Shown here: one piece after another, positions 38,457 to 45,957 of the stretch | Position numbering within the stretch: the stretch's first letter is position 1 | Layout of the letters: each line of letters starts with the position of its first letter | NCBI GenBank assembly: GCA_020051015.1 | Contig: JAGVJQ010000024.1 | Coordinates: forward strand, 1 to 61,537 | Reading direction: 5' to 3' | Source: Gammaproteobacteria bacterium | Lineage (GTDB): Bacteria; Pseudomonadota; Gammaproteobacteria; UBA1113 | DNA length: 61,537 bases | Made by a program: the position numbers and the translations under genes | The notes under the pieces: model-generated | The model's input: the letters and a program-made list of their open reading frames with translations, nothing else | Database searches by the model: none | Told to the model about the DNA's origin: nothing

Positions 38457-39542
38457 ATGAGAAAAAATAAAGAGCCTCAACTCACCGCTATTCAATTTCA
38501 AAAAGCGGTACTTACTTGGTTTAAGAAAAATGGGCGTAAGAATTTACCGTGGCAATTAGCCATTACGCCCTATCGCGTATGGGTTTCAGAAATCATGCTG
38601 CAACAAACTCAAGTCACTACCGTGATTCCCTACTTTGAACGTTTCATGAACGAATTTCCTACTATTGAAAAATTAGCATCTGCTGATGCTGATCATGTTA
38701 TGCATTTATGGACTGGTTTGGGATATTATTCACGCGCACGTAATTTACATAAAACTGCAAAAATAATTACTACTGATTTGCAAGGACAATTCCCCAATAC
38801 ACTTGAAGCATTAAGTGCTTTACCTGGAATTGGTCGCTCGACTGCAGCAGCCATTATTTCCATTGCATTTAATAAACGTGCCACCATTTTAGATGGCAAT
38901 GTTAAACGTGTGTTAAGTCGCTATATTGGAATTGACCAATGGCCTGGTAATAAAGCTATAGAACAACAATTATGGAAAGTTGCTGAATTTTATACCCCCC
39001 AAAAACAATGCCGTGAATACACTCAAGTTATGATGGATTTGGGAGCAACTCTTTGCACACGAACTAAGCCCGCTTGCCATGAGTGTCCATTGCAAGCTTC
39101 TTGTGTTGCCTTTGCATCGGGTGAGCCAGAAAAATTCCCTGGAAAAAAAGCCACTAAAGCGTTGCCCATTAAAAAAGGGTTCATGCTGGTTTTATATAAA
39201 TCTGATGGTACTATTTTATTAGAACAACGCCCCCCGGTTGGTTTATGGGGTGGCTTGTGGTGTTTGCCCGAGTATTCTGCCGAATTCGAGAATATTAATG
39301 AGTGGTGTAAAAAACAATATGGTTTAGAAATTGGTAAATTAAATGCTGGCATCGGTTTTCGCCATACTTTCAGTCACTTTCATTATGATATTTCACCACT
39401 CCATGCTTTAGTTAAAAAAGATGTTTTACGGATCAGTGAGCAAAAAACATTTCTCTGGTACGACTTAGATAATCCAGCAAAAATTGGTTTAGCAAAACCA
39501 ATTCAATCGATTTTGTCAGAAATAAAAATGAATGCTGCTTAA
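38457..39542 (+). CDS. mutY: Adenine DNA glycosylase MutY
   Basis: Removes adenine mispaired with 8-oxoguanine. 361 residues. Catalytic Glu45 in VWVSEIMLQQTQV, the HhH motif LPGIGRSTA, catalytic Asp146 in LDGNVKRV, the 4Fe-4S ligands in CTRTKPACHECPLQASC, and a C-terminal MutT-like recognition domain (about 230-350). Followed after 2 nt by a Nudix gene, so both may be co-expressed. Confidence 0.96.
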   Translation: MRKNKEPQLTAIQFQKAVLTWFKKNGRKNLPWQLAITPYRVWVSEIMLQQTQVTTVIPYFERFMNEFPTIEKLASADADHVMHLWTGLGYYSRARNLHKTAKIITTDLQGQFPNTLEALSALPGIGRSTAAAIISIAFNKRATILDGNVKRVLSRYIGIDQWPGNKAIEQQLWKVAEFYTPQKQCREYTQVMMDLGATLCTRTKPACHECPLQASCVAFASGEPEKFPGKKATKALPIKKGFMLVLYKSDGTILLEQRPPVGLWGGLWCLPEYSAEFENINEWCKKQYGLEIGKLNAGIGFRHTFSHFHYDISPLHALVKKDVLRISEQKTFLWYDLDNPAKIGLAKPIQSILSEIKMNAA

Positions 39543-39544
39543 GA

Positions 39545-40108
39545 ATGAAAAATAATCTTCTTAATAAATTAAAAACGACTAACATTATACAGCAAACAAA
39601 TATTCCTTCTGCTGCAAAAATGGCAGCGATTATTGCGCCTATTGTTAATAAGCAAAATGAATCATTCATTTATCTTATACAACGGCCAGAACATCTTTAT
39701 GAGCATGGTGGAGAAATTGGTTTTCCTGGGGGAAAAATAGAAGAACATGATGCAACCCCATTAATCGCCGCGAAAAGAGAGTTTGAAGAAGAGTTAGGGG
39801 TATCGGCACAACTATTAGATATCATCAACGAGTTACCGATCCATTGCACTTTAAGCGGGCGTTATTGTATTTATCCATTTATTGCTTTATTACCAATAAC
39901 ACATCAATTACATCCTAATCAAAATGAAGTTGAAACTATCATTAGTTTACCGCTCCAATTTATCTTGAATGATAATAATTGGGGAAAAGAAACTATTAGT
40001 CGCCATGATAAGCAACTGACATTTGATGTGCTTTATTATGATAAATTTCGCATATGGGGTGTTTCTGCGAGAATTCTACTCACGATTAAACATTTATTAT
40101 CGGCTTGA
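39545..40108 (+). CDS. Nudix hydrolase, CoA pyrophosphatase (NudL) type
   Basis: 187 residues. The Nudix box is complete (GGKIEEHDATPL...REFEEELGV). Before it, QRPEHLYEHGGEIGFPGG matches the motif of CoA diphosphatases (UPF0035), which cut CoA to phosphopantetheine and ADP. It follows mutY by 2 nt and its last 23 bases overlap the convergent YciI gene. Confidence 0.85.
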   Translation: MKNNLLNKLKTTNIIQQTNIPSAAKMAAIIAPIVNKQNESFIYLIQRPEHLYEHGGEIGFPGGKIEEHDATPLIAAKREFEEELGVSAQLLDIINELPIHCTLSGRYCIYPFIALLPITHQLHPNQNEVETIISLPLQFILNDNNWGKETISRHDKQLTFDVLYYDKFRIWGVSARILLTIKHLLSA

Positions 40109-40394
40109 AATCAGCACAAAACATTGTTGGTTTAAACTCCGTAATATGATAATCAGCAAACTCATTTTTGAAAAAATTATCTTCTTTAAGAATATCATTC
40201 AATGTTGCTAAATTTTTTACCCGCGCAATAATGACACCACCCGTACGTGGCTCTTTTCGACCTGAAACAATAAAGCTGCCGTTATCATAATATTTCTTCA
40301 AAAATTCTTTATGCGTCTCAATATGTTTATCAATTAAGTCTAATGGAACAGTGTAAGTAATCGATATAATATAGAGTGAGGGGTTTGCGTTCAT
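40086..40394 (-). CDS. YciI-family protein
   Basis: 102 residues with the small ferredoxin-like alpha/beta fold of YciI. The motif HIETHKEFLKKYYDNGSFIV carries the conserved His and the Leu/Tyr-x2-Gly-Phe pattern, and PRTGGVIIARV and LKEDNFFKNEFADYHITEF complete it. Biochemical role is unproven for most members. Its 3' end overlaps the convergent Nudix gene. Confidence 0.8.
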   Translation of the reverse strand: MNANPSLYIISITYTVPLDLIDKHIETHKEFLKKYYDNGSFIVSGRKEPRTGGVIIARVKNLATLNDILKEDNFFKNEFADYHITEFKPTMFCADFKPIINV

Positions 40395-40420
40395 AAAATA
40401 AATCCTTATTTTTTACAATT

Positions 40421-41281
40421 CTATTGTCCAATGAAGTTAATAATATCATTCTTTAACCCCGCTGTTGCCAAAAGCAATTGATTATCTTCTTGACCAAAGC
40501 CTGAAAGGTAATTTTTTCGTTCAATAATAATGGGGCCAGCAAAATTATGCTGATATAGATAAGATAACAACTTTTGATAATAAAAACCTGACTTTATATT
40601 GCGCTCGCTAGGCAAAGTATTTGCTATATAGACTTTGCCTAGATACGGCAACAGACTCCCAAGAATATTATGGCACCATTCTTCACTATCATAAACCGTT
40701 TTATATTGTGAAATATTTAATGCCAATTCAAAGTTAAATTCTTTGCATATTGACATCAAATCTGCCATATCAAATCCAACATGGTAATTAGTTTGTATTG
40801 GAATATATTCCAATAATATTTTAATATTTAATTTATCTGCATAAAAAGCCACTTTTTCTAATGCATGTCGAAGATTTTTTAACCTTACATTTTGATCAAG
40901 TTTTTTATTCATATGATGTAGATAATAAGTAACATTGTTACAGCCAAGATCAACAGCTAACTCGATTGATTCCATCATGCGCCATAAAGCTTCTTGTCTT
41001 ATAACAGGATTAATTGCTGACAAATCTGTTTCACTACCTACATAAGGCGCATGTAAACAAAAATTTAACCCTTTCCTATTTTTTAATCGCAATAATTTTT
41101 TTATTTCTTCCACGAATGCGTATTTATCAGATTCAAAAAAATGGCGAATTTGATTTTCAAGCTCAATTTCAATGATATTAAAATGCTGGCTTAAGTGATT
41201 TACTGCATCCAGCAGATTAATGGAATAGTGACAAATATTCGTCGAAACGCCAATTTGTCCTACAACTACAGACGCGCTCAT
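40421..41281 (-). CDS. Xylose isomerase-like TIM-barrel protein
   Basis: 286 residues of the AP-endonuclease-2/xylose-isomerase TIM-barrel superfamily. GIGVSTN-like QIGVSTNI opens the barrel, LNFCLHAPY and NNVTYYLHHMN carry barrel His residues, ILLEYIP gives a metal-ligand Glu, and GPIIIERK ends it. Members include sugar-phosphate epimerases and endonucleases; the substrate cannot be told. AAGGAAG precedes the ATG. Upstream of the YciI gene by 26 nt on the same strand. Confidence 0.65.
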   Translation of the reverse strand: MSASVVVGQIGVSTNICHYSINLLDAVNHLSQHFNIIEIELENQIRHFFESDKYAFVEEIKKLLRLKNRKGLNFCLHAPYVGSETDLSAINPVIRQEALWRMMESIELAVDLGCNNVTYYLHHMNKKLDQNVRLKNLRHALEKVAFYADKLNIKILLEYIPIQTNYHVGFDMADLMSICKEFNFELALNISQYKTVYDSEEWCHNILGSLLPYLGKVYIANTLPSERNIKSGFYYQKLLSYLYQHNFAGPIIIERKNYLSGFGQEDNQLLLATAGLKNDIINFIGQ

Positions 41282-41385
41282 ACCGCTTCCTTGCCAATTA
41301 AATTTTTTATTGAATGTAGGACGTGAGTGATCACGCCCTAATGATCTCGATGCGTTGAAGCCATTGAGAAATTACATTGGATCTC

Positions 41386-41591
41386 TTTCGAAACTCTACT
41401 TCTATGGGTCAAATACTGCGTTGCTTCGGTGCTCGACAAAACGACAGGAGGTTGTTTTGCACGCAACGTAGTTGCGCCCGAAGGGCGAAGACCAGGGATG
41501 GCCTGAGTGTATTCCTCACAGACGGCCATGTATGCTCCAGTTCTTCGCTCCGATGCGCCTTGTATTTGACCCATATAAGCGAGTTTCGAAA
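41386..41591. repeat. Palindromic element, diverged relative of the carB insertion
   Basis: TTTCGAAACTC and TATGGGTCAAATAC (41386-41416) pair with GTATTTGACCCATA and GAGTTTCGAAA (41562-41591). The core has GAAGGGCG, ACCAGGGATGG and GGCCATGTATG, like the cores at 26194-26260 and 46551-46616. An open frame of 98 codons crosses it on the minus strand but is best read as repeat sequence. Confidence 0.65.
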
Positions 41592-41680
41592 AATGAGGTC
41601 CATTACTTCGGCTTGAGTTGGACAGAAAAATCATGAGCTGATAAAATGCGTCTGCTAATGATGTCCTGTCATTAGTCCTC

Positions 41681-41717
41681 GTAATCGGCAGTTAGGTATG
41701 CGGCCCCTGCCGATTAC
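41681..41717. repeat. GTAATCGGCAG palindrome
   Basis: GTAATCGGCAG (41681-41691) and CTGCCGATTAC (41707-41717) form a perfect 11-bp stem around a GC-rich loop. One of four palindromes in the gene-free 920 bp between 41282 and 42201. The AT-rich stretch 41718-41867 shows nothing. Confidence 0.6.
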
Positions 41718-41867
41718 ACCAAAGTATTTATAATGTTTACCTTAATTATCTATTCGTCAATCATTTTTTAACTCTTTTTTTTATATAAATAGATTTTATT
41801 TTTTTATTTTCATATTTAAGCTCTATTTGAAAATGCATGCAAGCGTAAATGTGTTTTCAAAAAAGTT

Positions 41868-41943
41868 CCCCGCAGCTACACGTGCATAATTGCCGCATCA
41901 CATTTGTAGAAGCTGTGTGGGAGAGGGTTGGGGAGAGGGGCAT
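41868..41943. repeat. CCCCGCAGCTACACG...GGGGAGAGGGG repeat
   Basis: Inverted relative of 45171-45253: both join CCCCGCAGCTACACG to TTGGGGAGAGGGG through a variable middle containing AGCTGTG. Confidence 0.6.
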
Positions 41944-42025
41944 CTCGCAGATTCGCACCAATTTAGATTAATTCACTTCTCCGTCTGGTATTGTGGGGCA
42001 CTTCATTTCATGCTAAAAACAAGCC

Positions 42026-42095
42026 TGACAGCCCCCCTCTCCCCCAACCCCTCCCCCGCACTTCGTGGGGGGAGGGGAGCAGATTGTGCATAATG
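42026..42095. repeat. C-rich hairpin repeat
   Basis: GACAGCCCCCCTCTCCCCCA, then CTCCCCCGCACTTCGTGGGG as a hairpin, ending near TGCATAATGC. Same layout as 11233-11294 in the infB-rbfA gap. Confidence 0.6.
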
Positions 42096-42201
42096 CACGT
42101 TCAGTGCTTCGTACAAAAATTGACGAGGATTAGTCCATATGCAATATGGCCCTGCGCCTTCGCGAGGGCAGGCTCTACATTAGATCAGTGATGCGTTGAA
42201 G

Positions 42202-42822
42202 TTAACTCTTTCGATACCAAACAATTTCATGCACATTTTGCATGTCATTGCTGTTGAGAGGGGTTGCGCGATCAAGAGGATGAATGGTTAATTCATCATG
42301 ATATTTTACTGTTCCAAAGCCTTTGGCCCCGGTATGAGTAATATAAAAAACAATATGATTTTGCCAATAATGTAATTGATCCGTTGGAATTTCTTTGAAG
42401 CCAAGAAAATCGCCTTTGTGCGCTAATGGTTTATAACAATCATCATTCACATTGACAATATTGATCCCTGGAAAGGCTGCCTTAATCGCATAAACTTCAT
42501 TTACTAATGGATTATCAGCCCCGCCTTCCCTGACAGCCATACAAGAAGAGTCTTTCGATTCAGCATTGGCTTCAAATAATGAGATAGGAGAGATACCTTT
42601 ACCGTACATCATCCAGTCGAAGGTACATGCAAAACCAATTTTAGTCAGCTCACTGATAATTTTTTTGACTGCTTTTTCGCCAAAATGCTTTTGGCCATTT
42701 TCCCAGCTACGGATCGTGAAAGGGCTAGAGGCAATGACTTTAGAAAATTCTTCACGAGTCATTCCCAAATATAATCGAATTTTTTTCAGTCGCTTCGCCT
42801 GTTCACTCACTAAGTCTGACAT
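42202..42822 (-). CDS. XRE-family regulator with S24-like C-terminal domain
   Basis: 206 residues. HTH at about 12-65 (LGMTREEFSKVIASSPFTIRSWENG). The C-terminal half (about 100-200) resembles the LexA/CI S24 fold (NDDCYKPLAHKGDFLGF; FKEIPTDQLHYW). Where S24 peptidases have Asp-Ser-Met it has DDCY, so Ser is missing and self-cleavage is doubtful. It may sense a ligand or simply dimerise. Isolated between repeat-rich gaps; its target is unknown. Confidence 0.75.
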   Translation of the reverse strand: MSDLVSEQAKRLKKIRLYLGMTREEFSKVIASSPFTIRSWENGQKHFGEKAVKKIISELTKIGFACTFDWMMYGKGISPISLFEANAESKDSSCMAVREGGADNPLVNEVYAIKAAFPGINIVNVNDDCYKPLAHKGDFLGFKEIPTDQLHYWQNHIVFYITHTGAKGFGTVKYHDELTIHPLDRATPLNSNDMQNVHEIVWYRKS

Positions 42823-43106
42823 ATTTTATTTCCGTGCTGGCACATTATGCGAAATTTTAACATCAAACAGGTGAAATCCAAAATATTGCGCGCTGGCATC
42901 ACGGGCCTAGCTTTTTACTGGTTGGTATTGCTTGACAATAAGGGCAAATATTATACAATTCGAGGCTTGATTTTTTATCCCTCTTATAAACAAAAATGTG
43001 GGTTTTCAGGTAGGTCGTCATAATATTCGTTTTTTATCGACGGTGAGATTGTTTGTGTCCATTTTTAGCGATGCGCTATCATCAAATCTCATCGTGATAT
43101 ACTACC
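42823..43106. other. Gene-free gap, left part
   Basis: The 523-bp gap between the XRE and Rieske genes contains no gene. This left part has only a partial inverted repeat (GACGGTGAGATTG near 43040, CAAATCTCATCG near 43085). The right part is the inverted pair at 43107-43258. Confidence 0.5.
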
Positions 43107-43258
43107 GATCTTTCGTAGGGGCGTATTGCATACGCCCATTTACCAGACATTAGAAATCTTTCATCTTGTATGATATTTCCAATATCACTATGCTAATGTA
43201 TTAGCTAGATTGGTGATTGGGCGAGATGGGCGTATGCAATACGCCCCTACGAAAGATC
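43107..43258. repeat. Long inverted repeat with 33-bp perfect arms
   Basis: Arms 43107-43139 and 43226-43258 are exact reverse complements; each contains GGGCGTATGCAATACGCCC, itself a palindrome, ending GATC. The 86 bp between carry no ORF. MITE-like; single arms lie at 30-54 and 18099-18131. Confidence 0.8.
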
Positions 43259-43345
43259 TATCTAACCTGAATGATGAAAGAAGGGTTCAAATTCGAATAT
43301 TGAGGCAATATCTATACTTTAGTTATTGTCCGCAGGAGCAAACCT

Positions 43346-43651
43346 ATGACTTGGTATTTGGCCGCCACCAAAAATGAATTCAAAACCGATCATTTTAAAA
43401 CTGTTTTTATCGATGATATAAAAATTTTAATTATTCATCTTAACGGTCGCTTTTATGCCATTCAAGATTTATGTACCCATGATGGTGGCGATTTAGCTGG
43501 CGGTGAAATTGAAGATGATGAAATCATTTGCCCACGCCATGGTGCACGTTTTTGTATCATGACTGGCGAAGTACGCACCCCACCTGCCTATGAGGATATT
43601 GAGACATTTCCAGTAAAATTGGATGGCGATGACATTTGGCTTGATGTGTAA
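43346..43651 (+). CDS. Rieske [2Fe-2S] ferredoxin
   Basis: 101-residue Rieske protein of the small ferredoxin/NirD-like type. The two cluster-binding boxes are CTHDGG and CPRHGARFC, spaced as usual. It is an electron donor for an unidentified oxygenase or partner; none is nearby. GGAG lies 8 nt before the ATG. Convergent with radA, with a 1-nt gap. Confidence 0.88.
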   Translation: MTWYLAATKNEFKTDHFKTVFIDDIKILIIHLNGRFYAIQDLCTHDGGDLAGGEIEDDEIICPRHGARFCIMTGEVRTPPAYEDIETFPVKLDGDDIWLDV

Positions 43652-43652
43652 A

Positions 43653-45017
43653 TCAAACCATCCATTCGCGCAAAGTAGTCACCGCTTCAGACAAGCTACT
43701 CACCCCCGCAACTTGCAATCCATCTTGTAATTGTTTGGGTAAATTACCCTTTGGCACAATCGCACGTTTAAATCCATGCTTAGCTGCTTCGCGTAAACGT
43801 TCTTGTCCACTTTGTACAGGACGAATTTCGCCCGCCAATCCAACTTCACCAAATACCACTAAATCATTTGGTAAGGGTTTATTACGCAAGCTGGAATACA
43901 CTGCAAATAATAAGGCTAAATCCGCTGCTGTTTCTGATAATCGTACACCACCCACAACATTAATAAAGACGTCTTGATTGAAAGTGGCGACTTGCCCATG
44001 GCGATGTAAAACCGCAAGCAAAATTGCTAATCGATTTTGTTCCATTCCCGCCGTTACTCGACGTGGATTGGGTGCATGTGAATCGTCAACTAAGGCTTGT
44101 ACTTCTACTAGTAACGGTCGACTGCCTTCCCATGTTACCATGACAACACTTCCAGAAACGGGTTGATCATAACGCGATAAAAATAATGCGGAAGGATTTG
44201 TCACTAAACGTAATCCTTTTTCAGTCATCGCAAATACGCCTAACTCATTGACAGCACCAAAACGATTTTTAATCGCTCGTACTACACGAAAACGACTGTC
44301 TTTTTCACCTTCAAAATATAAAACCGCATCTACCATGTGTTCTAACACACGAGGTCCGGCAAGACTTCCGTCTTTGGTAACATGTCCAACCAGAAAAATC
44401 GCCGTGTGACTTTGTTTAGCAAAACGAACTAATTGCGCGGCACTTTCACGTACTTGCCCAACACTACCTGGGGCTGATTGCATCATTTCGGTATAAATAG
44501 TTTGAATAGAGTCAATGACCATAATTTGGGGTTTTTCTTGCTGGGCAATTGCCAAAATTTGTTCGACCTGTGTTTCTGCTAGCAATTTTAAATTATCTTC
44601 GGGTAATCCAAGTCGTTTTGCGCGCATAGTGACTTGTTGTAATGACTCTTCACCAGTGACATAAAGTGATGGATATTTTGCACTCATATGCGCAAGTGTT
44701 TGTAGTAATAATGTTGATTTACCAATGCCAGGATCACCACCTAATAATACGACGGAACCCGCAACCAAACCACCGCCCAAAACACGATCTAGTTCTGTTA
44801 ATTCTGTCGCCATGCGTGATTGCTCTTTTAATTCAACTTCGGTCATTGGCGTTACTTTGCCATTTACCGCAGCCGCATAACCTGATTGTGCTTTTTTGAT
44901 ATTCATCGCTTGTTCTTCTTGTAGTGTATTCCATCCACCACAATCCATACATTGACCTACCCATTTTGGAAAATTTGCTCCGCAGGCCTGACAGCGAAAA
45001 ATTGTTTTGATTTTCAA
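43653..45017 (-). CDS. radA: DNA repair protein RadA
   Basis: RecA-like helicase that processes recombination intermediates. N-terminal zinc finger (Cys9, 12, 23, 26), Walker A GGDPGIGKST (93-102), the RadA-specific KNRFG motif, and a C-terminal Lon-like domain (FVNVVGGVRL-type FINVVGGVRLSE). I choose the TTG at 45017 (MKIKTIFRCQ), about 454 residues with AAAAGG upstream, close to the usual 460. The frame stays open to a GTG at 45074, which would add 19 unrelated residues. Confidence 0.94.
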   Translation of the reverse strand: MKIKTIFRCQACGANFPKWVGQCMDCGGWNTLQEEQAMNIKKAQSGYAAAVNGKVTPMTEVELKEQSRMATELTELDRVLGGGLVAGSVVLLGGDPGIGKSTLLLQTLAHMSAKYPSLYVTGEESLQQVTMRAKRLGLPEDNLKLLAETQVEQILAIAQQEKPQIMVIDSIQTIYTEMMQSAPGSVGQVRESAAQLVRFAKQSHTAIFLVGHVTKDGSLAGPRVLEHMVDAVLYFEGEKDSRFRVVRAIKNRFGAVNELGVFAMTEKGLRLVTNPSALFLSRYDQPVSGSVVMVTWEGSRPLLVEVQALVDDSHAPNPRRVTAGMEQNRLAILLAVLHRHGQVATFNQDVFINVVGGVRLSETAADLALLFAVYSSLRNKPLPNDLVVFGEVGLAGEIRPVQSGQERLREAAKHGFKRAIVPKGNLPKQLQDGLQVAGVSSLSEAVTTLREWMV

Positions 45018-45107
45018 GTTAGTTTCGACCTTTTTATTTGATAAAGATTTATTTAGATAAATGAAAAATACCACTATTTAGGGTTTTAGCAAAATATTAG
45101 AAATATG

Positions 45108-45140
45108 GTGTATGGTAAGGCCGGCCTTGTGCCCATACAC
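45108..45140. repeat. GTGTATGG hairpin with inner AAGGCCGGCCTT
   Basis: GTGTATGG (45108-45115) pairs with CCATACAC (45133-45140), and the loop holds the palindrome AAGGCCGGCCTT. It lies upstream of radA in a 380-bp gene-free gap. Confidence 0.55.
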
Positions 45141-45170
45141 GCCAAGCTAAGACCTGCTAATCTTAAATAA

Positions 45171-45253
45171 CCCCTCTCCCCAACCCTCTCCCGCACAGCT
45201 TCAACAGCAATGATACGGCAATGATGAGCGTGTAGCTGCGGGGCGAGGGAGCT
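45171..45253. repeat. CCCCTCTCCCCAACCCTCTC...GTGTAGCTGCGGGG repeat
   Basis: Same family as 41868-41943, opposite orientation. Between it and the terminator at 45341 nothing else is seen. Confidence 0.6.
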
Positions 45254-45340
45254 TTTCGTGCAACCTTTAAACTCTTCTCACTTAGCTTGATGCATATGGG
45301 TCTTGTGTCTACCCTGGCGACTTTGAAAAGGCGAAAAAAC

Positions 45341-45380
45341 AAAAAAGGGATTAAAACCTAAAAGTCTTAATCCCTTTTTT
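45341..45380 (-). terminator. Intrinsic terminator of the surface lipoprotein gene
   Basis: GGGATTAA and TTAATCCC form the stem and T-runs flank both sides (A-run on the plus strand left side), so it can act on either strand. It lies 18 nt past the stop of the 45398 gene. Confidence 0.8.
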
Positions 45381-45397
45381 ATACATTTAACTTGATA

Positions 45398-45859
45398 TTA
45401 TGAACTTACAACATGCCATTGGCCAGTTGAATCACGGCAAGCGGTACTATACACCTGTTGCGTTTGGCCACCAACCAAAGCAGAAGCAGTGAAATCACGG
45501 CAAGGTTCGCCGGTTGGGCTAGTGAATGTTCGAGTCGGTGTAACAGTATAGGTCGTATTAGAACTTGGGTTAGTCCAGGTTAACGGTTGATTGGTCTTGC
45601 TGGATTCTAACGCTTGATTGACTCTTGTATTGTCGCTGTCATCCATTGACTTACCAACGTCACCACCTAGCGAACCACTCATCATCACGCCAGTATTGCT
45701 GTTTACCGTGGTTGGAACATTATTGACGGTGTTAACTGTCGTTCCACTCGCACTCATAGTATCCACTGGAGCAGGAGAGTTATTGCTCATTAACGTTGAA
45801 CATCCAGCCACTGACAAAGACATTAATGCAGTTAACGAAAGCGCCCTAACTATCTTCAT
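45398..45859 (-). CDS. RT0821/Lpp0805-type surface lipoprotein
   Basis: 153 residues from the ATG at 45859 (MKIVRALSLT), with GGGGAAA upstream. Lipobox LSVAGC. After a Ser/Asn/Thr-rich spacer with GGDVGKSMDD comes the family core: RVNQALESSKTNQPLTWTNP, YTVTPTRTF, and EPCRDFTASA with a second Cys in TACRDSTGQWHVV. Related to the 17-kDa surface antigens of Rickettsia and Legionella. The Gly-zipper normally near the N-terminus is much reduced. Confidence 0.8.
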   Translation of the reverse strand: MKIVRALSLTALMSLSVAGCSTLMSNNSPAPVDTMSASGTTVNTVNNVPTTVNSNTGVMMSGSLGGDVGKSMDDSDNTRVNQALESSKTNQPLTWTNPSSNTTYTVTPTRTFTSPTGEPCRDFTASALVGGQTQQVYSTACRDSTGQWHVVSS

Positions 45860-45957
45860 GATATTTCCCCATTTGCTATACATTAGACATTTTTACCAAA
45901 CTTAGTTTACTTTAGCATAGTTCATTTTGATAAGAAATGTTGGTATTTTTCATACAA

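Noticed and set aside
41338..41634. 98-codon minus-strand frame in the repeat cluster
   Set aside because: It is made wholly of palindromic repeat sequence and lacks a convincing ribosome-binding site; open frames across such repeats are expected.
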